From positions 1-41,855 of the IMG/VR virus record IMGVR_UViG_3300038457_000284: a stretch of DNA of 41,855 bases. One strand, 5' to 3'. Made by a program: the position numbers and the translations under genes. The notes under the pieces are model-generated. The model searched no databases and was not told where the DNA came from. It worked only from the letters and a program-made list of their open reading frames with translations. The DNA is from a virus. This document shows positions 31,994 through 37,772 of the stretch, one piece after another; position 1 is the first letter of the stretch, and every line of letters begins with the position of its first letter.

Positions 31994-32443
31994 ATGCAAC
32001 AGCAGCAGTTCACCTTCGCGATGGACCCGGTGGGAGCCTTGGAGGCGCTCATCTGCCATCTTCTCTTCGGGAGTGGCGGAGCCTATCCGCTTCCTCCGAA
32101 AGAGCGCGAACTGCTGGCTGTGCTGCGTTATCACAAGGGCGTGGCCAACGCCCGCAAACTGGACGCGCTGGCCAGCACGCTCCAGGTATCGCCGCGCGAG
32201 GTGAAGTCGCTGGCCAAAGAGCTCACCGAGCGCTACGGGGTGCCGATCGGGGCGCGCCGCCAGCCGCCCTATGGATACTTCCTCTGCGTGACGCCGGAAG
32301 ACTACGCCGCCGCGCGCAGGCCGTACCTCAACGAAGTGCTCTCACTGCTGCGCAGACTGAAAGCACTCAACCCGGACCAGCGGTTGCTTGAGTTGTACGG
32401 GCAGCTTGAGCTGGCCATTCAACAGGAGAAGGAAATCGCGTGA
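31994..32443 (+). CDS. Winged-helix DNA-binding protein, candidate regulator
   Basis: A 149-residue protein with a winged-helix pattern: PKERELLAVLRYHKGVANAR, LDALASTLQVSPREVKSLAK, and a wing with ERYGVPIGARRQPPYGYFLC. A C-terminal helix pair follows (VLSLLRRLKALNPDQRLLEL). It could control the early-to-late transition, as no Mor/C homologue was recognised elsewhere. That role is inference; the fold assignment is from pattern. Confidence 0.58.
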   Translation: MQQQQFTFAMDPVGALEALICHLLFGSGGAYPLPPKERELLAVLRYHKGVANARKLDALASTLQVSPREVKSLAKELTERYGVPIGARRQPPYGYFLCVTPEDYAAARRPYLNEVLSLLRRLKALNPDQRLLELYGQLELAIQQEKEIA

Positions 32444-32748
32444 CCGGGCCCAGCAGTAAGCAGTGTAGGGTGTGTTCGTGCGGCTGCAACAAGCCGCTGG
32501 TGAAAAAGGATGGCTCGCCGGATTGGAGCCGCCGACGTTTCGCGGGGCGCGAATGCCTGGCGAAAGACAAATGCAACCGCGTGGCCAGCAAGCGCGCCAA
32601 GGCGGTGCAGCAACCGGGGCACCGGCTGATGGTGAATGGAGCCGAGGCTCGGGGCTGCAACGTATCCGACCTGGTCAAGGCGTTGCGTGAGCAGGGCTAC
32701 GACATCAAGATCATCCGCGCCAAGCGGGCGAAAGGGACAAAGGCATGA
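32440..32748 (+). CDS. Small Cys-rich basic protein
   Basis: A 102-residue protein with a GTG start overlapping the previous stop (GTGA). CRVCSCGCNKPLVKKDGSPD and CLAKDKCNR form a Cys cluster near the N-terminus. The rest is Lys/Arg-rich, with a short HTH-like stretch (CNVSDLVKALREQGYDIKII). DNA-binding is plausible; the function is unknown. Confidence 0.55.
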   Translation: MTGPSSKQCRVCSCGCNKPLVKKDGSPDWSRRRFAGRECLAKDKCNRVASKRAKAVQQPGHRLMVNGAEARGCNVSDLVKALREQGYDIKIIRAKRAKGTKA

Positions 32749-32975
32749 TCGTTCAAATGTTCGAACTCCACTGCAATGGCTGTGAAGTGCGCTTTGAAAT
32801 TTCCGTCGCCGAGGGCGTCTTTGGCGGCGGCGGCATCTTTGACTTCTCCATCACCTCACATTCCGATGTGCGCGCGATGGCCAAAAAGCGCGGCTGGGCG
32901 CGGAAGCGCTGTATGCATGCCTCCGCGCGCTGCGGGCCAAAGGACTACTGCCCGACCTGCAAGGGGAAACACTGA
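32745..32975 (+). CDS. Small zinc-binding protein
   Basis: A 76-residue protein coupled by ATGA. CNGCEVRFEISV at the N-terminus and CMHASARCGPKDYCPTCKGK at the C-terminus make up to six Cys plus His ligands. The centre has a Gly run (VFGGGGIFDF). One-base overlap with the next gene. No function recognised. Confidence 0.55.
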   Translation: MIVQMFELHCNGCEVRFEISVAEGVFGGGGIFDFSITSHSDVRAMAKKRGWARKRCMHASARCGPKDYCPTCKGKH

Positions 32976-33145
32976 TGGCAAAGCGTAGGAGCCGTTTTAC
33001 CCACGTACTCCGCGATGAAGAACGCCGCGCGGGCCAGTGGATGAAGAAGCGGCGCGAGCGCAGGGCCAAGCGCCTGGCGTGGCTTGCCCTGTGTTTGATC
33101 GCTGGAATAGCCATCGCGTTCGCCGCGTCGCTGGGGAAGCATTAA
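32975..33145 (+). CDS. Very small basic single-pass membrane protein
   Basis: A 56-residue frame: MAKRRSRFTHVLRDEERRAG, then an Arg/Lys-rich stretch, a hydrophobic helix (LAWLALCLIAGIAIAFAA) and SLGKH. The start overlaps the previous stop (TGATGG) and the stop overlaps the next start (TAATG). The tight coupling on both sides supports a real gene despite its size. Likely an inner-membrane protein of unknown role. Confidence 0.5.
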   Translation: MAKRRSRFTHVLRDEERRAGQWMKKRRERRAKRLAWLALCLIAGIAIAFAASLGKH

Positions 33146-33333
33146 TGGACGTGCTCGCTCCCTACATCTGCACCTGGTGCGGTGGAATGCGCGGGTACTG
33201 TCACCACTGCGGCGCGGCGGTGCACGCCGATGAGTTCTTCCCAGGTGTGGGCTGTGTGGTCTGTAACGAACGCGTGAGGTGGTCTTTGATTGACGCAAAA
33301 ATGAAACGCGAAGGAACTGAGGGGCTGCGATGA
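33145..33333 (+). CDS. Small double zinc-ribbon protein
   Basis: A 62-residue protein with CTWCGGMRGYCHHCGAAVH and CVVCNERVRW, that is CxxC, CxxC and CxxC within 45 residues. It overlaps the previous stop by one base and the dnaB start by four. The location immediately before the helicase gene suggests a replication accessory role, which is inference. Confidence 0.55.
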   Translation: MDVLAPYICTWCGGMRGYCHHCGAAVHADEFFPGVGCVVCNERVRWSLIDAKMKREGTEGLR

Positions 33334-34703
33334 GCCACACTGATCACTCTCTCGATCGCGGCCTTCCCGCCAGTCCGGAAGCCGAGCGCTCCATCCTAGG
33401 CGCGATCCTGCTCGACAACACGCTCCAGAACGAAGCGCTCTCGACGCTGCGCTCCGAGCATTTCTTCCTCGACTCGCACCGCCGCATCTATCAGCGCATC
33501 GCCGATCTCTCCGAGAGCAACCGGCCCATCGACATCGTCACCCTCACCGAGGAGCTGCTACGGCACAAGGAACTAGAATCCATCGGCGGCGCCGGATACC
33601 TGGCCTCGCTCACCGATGGCGTGCCGCGCCGCTCGTCGGTTGAGCATTACGTCCGCATCGTGCGCGACAAGGCGATCCTGCGCAACCTGATCCACGCCGC
33701 CAATGGCGTGATCTCGCAAGCCCTGGAGCAGGCCAGCACCGCCGCCGAAGTCATCGACGCGGCCGAGTCCAGCATCTTCAATATCTCCGACGAGCGCAGC
33801 GGACAGCAGCTTACCGATATCAAGACCATCGCGCTGGAGTCCTTCGGCGGCGATCTCGACAAGCTCTTTCAGCGCGGCGGCCGCATCACCGGCCTGGAGA
33901 CTTACTATCCCGATCTCGACGACATGACCAGCGGCTTCCAGAAGTCCGACCTGATCATCATCGCCGCGCGCCCCTCGATGGGAAAGACAGCCTTCGCCAT
34001 CAATATCGCCGAGAACGCCGCCATCCAGGGCGGCAAGTCTGTTGCCGTCTTCTCGCTGGAGATGGCCAAGGAAGCGCTGCTCAATCGCATGTTGTGTTCG
34101 CAGGCCCGCGTCGATGCCCATAAGATGCGCACCGGCTTCCTGCCTCGCGAAGACATGGGCAAGCTCGCCCGCGCCCTCGAAACGTTGACTGCAGCGCGGA
34201 TCTACATCGACGACACGGCCGGGATCTCGTTGACTGAGCTGAGGGCCAAGGCTCGCCGAAAGGCGATGGACAAAGAAGGACTCGACCTGGTCGTCGTCGA
34301 TTACCTGCAACTGATGTCTGCTTCCGCACCTGGTGGACGCCGTTATGAGAATCGCACTCAGGAAGTCTCGGCCATCTCGCGCGGCCTGAAGGCGATTGCG
34401 AAAGAGTTGAAGGTACCCGTGGTCGCGCTCTCGCAATTGAGCCGCGCTCCGGAGACGCGCGGCAAAGACACCGAGCCCAAGCTCAGCGATCTGCGCGAGT
34501 CCGGCTCCATCGAGCAGGACGCCGACATCGTCATGTTCCTCTATCGCCCCGAATACTACGACCGCGACAATCCCGAGCTGGAAGGCAAAGCGAAGCTGAT
34601 CGTCGCCAAGCAGCGCAACGGCCCCACGGACACCGTCCAACTCGCGTTCATTAAAGGCTCGACGCGCTTTGAAACGCTGACAAGAGAGGAGTGGCTCTCT
34701 TAA
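33330..34703 (+). CDS. dnaB: Replicative DNA helicase, DnaB family
   Basis: A 457-residue hexameric 5'-3' helicase of standard bacterial length. The N-terminal DnaB domain is intact (PASPEAERSILGAILLDN, IGGAGYLASLTDGVP). The RecA-like motor has Walker A ARPSMGKT (residues 213-220), H1a VAVFSLEMAKE, Walker B LVVVDYLQLM (Asp324), H3 VPVVALSQLSR with the conserved region RESGSIEQDADIVMFLYRP. It is closer to a chromosomal DnaB than to a trimmed phage helicase. Mu relies on host DnaB recruited by PriA-dependent restart, so an own helicase is unusual. The start is coupled by ATGA to the previous small zinc-protein gene. Confidence 0.92.
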   Translation: MSHTDHSLDRGLPASPEAERSILGAILLDNTLQNEALSTLRSEHFFLDSHRRIYQRIADLSESNRPIDIVTLTEELLRHKELESIGGAGYLASLTDGVPRRSSVEHYVRIVRDKAILRNLIHAANGVISQALEQASTAAEVIDAAESSIFNISDERSGQQLTDIKTIALESFGGDLDKLFQRGGRITGLETYYPDLDDMTSGFQKSDLIIIAARPSMGKTAFAINIAENAAIQGGKSVAVFSLEMAKEALLNRMLCSQARVDAHKMRTGFLPREDMGKLARALETLTAARIYIDDTAGISLTELRAKARRKAMDKEGLDLVVVDYLQLMSASAPGGRRYENRTQEVSAISRGLKAIAKELKVPVVALSQLSRAPETRGKDTEPKLSDLRESGSIEQDADIVMFLYRPEYYDRDNPELEGKAKLIVAKQRNGPTDTVQLAFIKGSTRFETLTREEWLS

Positions 34704-34945
34704 TGGCATGTGAGTGGGTCAAGTTCGGCGACACGATGGCGATTGTCTGCCACAGCGGCAAGCGCCGCAACTGGTGCGAGTTCTGCCACGAGCGCCCGGC
34801 CTCGAAGCTCTGCGATGGGACGGTGCTCGACAACAAAACCTGCGATGCCGCGATCTGCGAGGTTTGCGCTACCCACGGCGGCAAAGACATCGACTACTGC
34901 CCGATGCATAAGTGGCAGGCGAAGCAAGGAGCACTGTTCGCATGA
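34703..34945 (+). CDS. Small Cys-rich zinc-binding protein
   Basis: An 80-residue protein from the ATG at 34703, overlapping the helicase stop by one base. CHSGKRRNWCEFC, LCDGTVLDNKTCDAAICEVC and DYCPMHKW give eight Cys plus His, enough for two zinc ions. 'KLCDG..L..KTCDAAIC..C' recalls short phage proteins annotated only as hypothetical. Its 3' end overlaps the next gene by four bases. Confidence 0.58.
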   Translation: MACEWVKFGDTMAIVCHSGKRRNWCEFCHERPASKLCDGTVLDNKTCDAAICEVCATHGGKDIDYCPMHKWQAKQGALFA

Positions 34946-35118
34946 ACGAACCTAATAGTGACGTAACAGTAATCTCGATGCAGTCGCCCTATCCACTCAC
35001 CTTTGTTTGCTACGAGTGTAAGGACGGAAATCACAGGTTTTGTGTCGGCGTCCCATGTCACTGCAAATACTGCGAAGCAGCTATCAAGTTGTTACGGCCA
35101 GGCGAGGAAAAGAGATGA
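34942..35118 (+). CDS. Very small Cys-rich protein
   Basis: A 58-residue protein from the ATG at 34942, which overlaps the previous stop as ATGA. CYECKDGNHRFCVGVPCHCK and YCEAA hold six Cys and a His within 30 residues. The sequence resembles small actinophage and proteophage Cys-rich peptides of the form C..C..G.H..C.G..C.C..C. The function is unknown. Confidence 0.5.
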   Translation: MNEPNSDVTVISMQSPYPLTFVCYECKDGNHRFCVGVPCHCKYCEAAIKLLRPGEEKR

Positions 35119-35360
35119 GCCGCCGCCAGAAGCCGACGCAGCTCGCACTCTTCTCAGAGCTGGAAGCTTGCAGGAAGGAGTTGCCCCTGGGCTCCCCTGT
35201 CACGGTTGAAGGTGACTCTCGCAGCGGCCTGCGCATCTGGAACGGCCCCGCGTACTTTTCATGGAAGGGAAAGAGCCTCCTCGTCGTGTGGGTGCGCAAC
35301 CCCAACAATATGTATCCGCCCGAGATGGTGGAAGCTTCACGCGTGAGGATATCCGAATGA
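35115..35360 (+). CDS. Small hypothetical protein
   Basis: An 81-residue protein from the ATG at 35115 (overlap as ATGA). Beta-rich sequence without Cys pairs: ELPLGSPVTVEGDSRSGLRI, then YFSWKGKSLLVVWVRNP. Possibly a small SH3-like or OB-like barrel. The stop overlaps the following ATG at 35357, indicating continued coupling into the frameshifted gene. Confidence 0.52.
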   Translation: MSRRQKPTQLALFSELEACRKELPLGSPVTVEGDSRSGLRIWNGPAYFSWKGKSLLVVWVRNPNNMYPPEMVEASRVRISE

Positions 35361-35813
35361 GCCGCGAAGGTTTGGGGCGTTGTCATCACCATTGGCGAGA
35401 CTGAGTGGCATAACCTGCGGCGTACCTTTACTGCCGCGAGGAAAGGGGAATGTGCTCATAAGCGCATGCAATATATAGAGCACGGGGAGTTGGTCCTCTG
35501 TCTGGATTGCGAGAAGCAGCTCTCGGCGGTGTGGGCATTGCAACACTACTTCACCGAGCATTCGAGAGCGAGAGAGCAGCGCGAGGCTCAGATAGCACAA
35601 CTCAAAGCCGACGAGGAAAGATTGATAGTCCATCGGGCCGCGCTCGCCGTACAGGATGCGTGGAGAGCGCACAAATACGTGCCGACATGCCCGCATTGCC
35701 ACAAGGGTATCGGCGCTCCGGACGGATTCGGAAAGAGCCACACTCGCGAGAAAGAGAGCGCGCTCCCGCTGATTATGCGTCCGAACTTAACGCTCGTAGA
35801 GGAGCTGACATGA
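35357..35813 (+). pseudogene. Zinc-ribbon protein gene interrupted by an apparent +1 frameshift
   Basis: The ATG at 35357 overlaps the upstream stop as ATGA, like its neighbours, but its frame stops at 35404. One frame over, an open frame runs without a stop from 35361 to 35813. It reads VITIGETEWHNLRRTF before the first usable ATG at 35466, then CAHKR...CLDCEKQ and CPHCHKG (two CxxC pairs). Removing one base from the G run at 35374-35377 would join both parts into one ~151-residue protein beginning MSREGLG. It is therefore a recent frameshift, a sequence error, a programmed shift, or translation from an internal start. The last 115 residues are intact in any case. The stop overlaps the GemA-like start (ATGA). 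Confidence 0.6.
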
Positions 35814-36334
35814 TCAAGATCACCAAGGGCCAACTAACTCGCGTGCAGATTCTTTACGGCCAGTTCGCCGCGCGCTCACTCGACGCGGGCACAACGCGTG
35901 AGGCGCGGATCGCCTGGGCCAGTGAGCAGCTCGGCCGGAAGATCGCCAGCTTCAGCGAACTATCGAAGGACGATGCCACTAAGCTGATCGACATACTCCA
36001 GGGCGGACTCGGCATCGCGCCCACCAAGCCCAGCCGCCGCCCCCGCCGCGACGACAAAGCCGCAGGCACCGAGGGCCGTCATGACGGCGCGGCCAACATC
36101 AAGACGATGGCCACCGCAGAAGACGTAGAACGCATCCAGAACGCGTTGCAGCGCCTCGGATGGTCCGTGGCTCAGTACGAAGCCTGGCTGCGCTCAGCGC
36201 GCTCGCCACTGGCCCGCAAAGTGGGTAAGACGCGCATTGCCCCCACGGTTATCACCCTGAGGACGCGCTACGAGACCAACCGCGTGTGGTGGGCGCTCAA
36301 AGGGATGCTGACAGCGCGCGGCCTATGGAAGTAA
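35810..36334 (+). CDS. GemA-like regulatory protein (DUF1018 / Mu gp16 type)
   Basis: A 174-residue protein. Its N-terminal half (ITKGQLTRVQILYGQFAARS, REARIAWASEQLGRKIASFS, then KDDATKLIDILQ) has the helical pattern of GemA/gp16 proteins in Mu-like phages, which modulate host gene expression and DNA topology. A basic linker (PSRRPRRDD) leads to a second helical domain (TAEDVERIQNALQRLGWSVA). ATGA coupling with the gene before. The match is by pattern and gene context. Confidence 0.65.
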   Translation: MIKITKGQLTRVQILYGQFAARSLDAGTTREARIAWASEQLGRKIASFSELSKDDATKLIDILQGGLGIAPTKPSRRPRRDDKAAGTEGRHDGAANIKTMATAEDVERIQNALQRLGWSVAQYEAWLRSARSPLARKVGKTRIAPTVITLRTRYETNRVWWALKGMLTARGLWK

Positions 36335-36348
36335 CCAGAGAGGGAATT

Positions 36349-36540
36349 ATGAAGGTATCGTTACGACGTGAAGGCGAAAATATCCCCGAAGGACTGAGTG
36401 TGACACCAACTGCGAAGAACTGGTTTGTGCGCTTCCGGGAGGGCAACACAGTCACCAGGGTCATTCTTCCCCGGAGCCCAGGCACGGTCATGACGGTGGA
36501 CGAAATGACGATCACCTACGAAGGGAGCGCGCAGGCATGA
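36349..36540 (+). CDS. Small hypothetical protein
   Basis: A 63-residue protein. The ATG at 36349 follows GAGAGGGA at ~4 nt and is favoured over the ATG at 36325, which lies inside the upstream gene. All-beta character: KVSLRREGENIPEGLSVTPT, WFVRFREGNTVTRVILPRSP, TVDEMTITYEGS. Possibly a small antirepressor or inhibitor, but nothing specific is recognised. ATGA coupling to the next gene. Confidence 0.5.
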   Translation: MKVSLRREGENIPEGLSVTPTAKNWFVRFREGNTVTRVILPRSPGTVMTVDEMTITYEGSAQA

Positions 36541-36791
36541 GCGGCCCAACCTTTCGCATCCCCGAACAACTACTCTTGCCCTGGTCTCCGCAGAAGACGA
36601 TCTCGGTGCAGCGCGTCGCCGAGATGCTCGACTGCTCGCACGACACGGTGGCGCGCATGATCGAAGAGGGCGCGCTCACCGCCTACCGCCTGCGCGAGCG
36701 CTCGCCCTGGCGGGTGTACTATGACTCCGTGCTCGACTACCTGGACCGTGTCCACTCCGTGGCCGGCCTCGATCCCCGCTATCAGCGGTAA
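36537..36791 (+). CDS. Excisionase/MerR-type helix-turn-helix protein
   Basis: An 84-residue protein with an HTH_17-like domain: ISVQRVAEMLDCSHDTVARM, then IEEGALTAYRLRERSPWRVY and a C-terminal helix DSVLDYLDRVHSV. Such proteins bind DNA as excision or transcription factors. With no tyrosine integrase in the window, a transcriptional role in early or late control is more likely than directional excision. Confidence 0.68.
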   Translation: MSGPTFRIPEQLLLPWSPQKTISVQRVAEMLDCSHDTVARMIEEGALTAYRLRERSPWRVYYDSVLDYLDRVHSVAGLDPRYQR

Positions 36792-36805
36792 CCTGGAGAA
36801 TGCAC

Positions 36806-37045
36806 ATGGCAAGAACTTGGACAAACATCGGCGTTACTATCTTCGCAGTCGAATCATCGAACTCAGACTATGAGCTTATTGCACACGCGGCGAACCCCAC
36901 CCATGCACATATGATCTGTGCCGAACATAACCGGGAGATGGACAAAGTCATCACCCCCGCCCCGAAGCCGATTCCCTTCGATCCTCCCCGCTATTCCTTA
37001 GAAGGTGAATTTCCGATGTCGAAGCCCCGTAAAGCGCTAAAGTAA
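36806..37045 (+). CDS. Small hypothetical protein, end of the early operon
   Basis: A 79-residue protein. The ATG at 36806 has GGAGA ~7 nt upstream; another ATG two codons earlier is less well placed. Sequence: TIFAVESSNSDYELIAHAAN, then HMICAEHNREMDKVI, a Pro-rich section and a basic C-terminus (SKPRKALK). No family recognised. The 55 bp that follow before the next gene show no clear terminator. Confidence 0.5.
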   Translation: MARTWTNIGVTIFAVESSNSDYELIAHAANPTHAHMICAEHNREMDKVITPAPKPIPFDPPRYSLEGEFPMSKPRKALK

Positions 37046-37100
37046 CGCACTCTCCGCACGCCCCGCATTACATTCCGCGCGTCTGCCTTACGCTGCAGTC

Positions 37101-37772
37101 ATGCGCATCCGACCGCTGCCCCTTCTTGTCTTCATCCTCGCGCTGTTGACCTGCGCCCAGCACGCCTATGCGACCTGCACCGCGCCCACCGGCTACAGCA
37201 ACTTCACCTTCGTCAATCTGATGGATGGGGGCGCACCTCTCACTTCGGGACAACTCGCGGTCGTGGGCACAGGCTCCAGCGGAAATCCTGTCAACTACCA
37301 CATTGCCGCCTCCAGCGGCGGCGTGGGTGGCCTGGACGCCATTCCTGGGACGATTACCGATGGCGCGCTGAACGGATGCCTCTATCTGCCCGACTCTGCG
37401 CTATCCGGCATTCTCTACACCATCACGGTGCAGAATACCGGAGCGCTGAGCGCGCAAAACAACGTGGTCGATGTGACCGGCGTCTATGTCACCGGCGCGA
37501 ACTTCAGCTTCGACGCCTACGCCTTCCCCGGCAGCGCGGCGCAGCCCGCGACGCCGGATCAAATCTCGATCGGCACGGTGACCACCCTCGCGCCCGGCGC
37601 TTCGGCCACCGCGTCGATTACCGGATCGCCTCCGCTGATGCAGTTGAATCTCGGCATACCGCAAGGAGCTCCAGGCTCCGGCGGCGGCAGTGGTTACGCA
37701 TTCAGCGTCAACGGCACAACTATCAGCAGCTCGGTAAGCGGAGCTTTTTCGGTCAACGGGACGGTGATCTAA
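37101..37772 (+). CDS. Exported fibre-like protein with signal peptide
   Basis: A 223-residue protein. Residues 1-24 are a typical Sec signal (RIRPLPLLVFILALLTC, AYA before the mature start). The mature part resembles phage fibre/adaptor sequence: NFTFVNLMDGGAPLTSGQLA, DGALNGCLYLPDSALSGILY, then a fibre-like TASITGSPPLMQLNLGIPQG followed by a Gly/Ser linker. The C-terminus has AFSVNGT twice. No Shine-Dalgarno site precedes the ATG at 37101. Its stop overlaps the next ATG by one base, tying it to the large fibre gene. Signal peptides are unusual on virion proteins. Confidence 0.68.
   Translation: MRIRPLPLLVFILALLTCAQHAYATCTAPTGYSNFTFVNLMDGGAPLTSGQLAVVGTGSSGNPVNYHIAASSGGVGGLDAIPGTITDGALNGCLYLPDSALSGILYTITVQNTGALSAQNNVVDVTGVYVTGANFSFDAYAFPGSAAQPATPDQISIGTVTTLAPGASATASITGSPPLMQLNLGIPQGAPGSGGGSGYAFSVNGTTISSSVSGAFSVNGTVI

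Noticed and set aside
33573-34709. 378-codon open frame on the minus strand
   Set aside because: Exactly opposite dnaB, whose motifs are complete; the antisense protein shows no domain.
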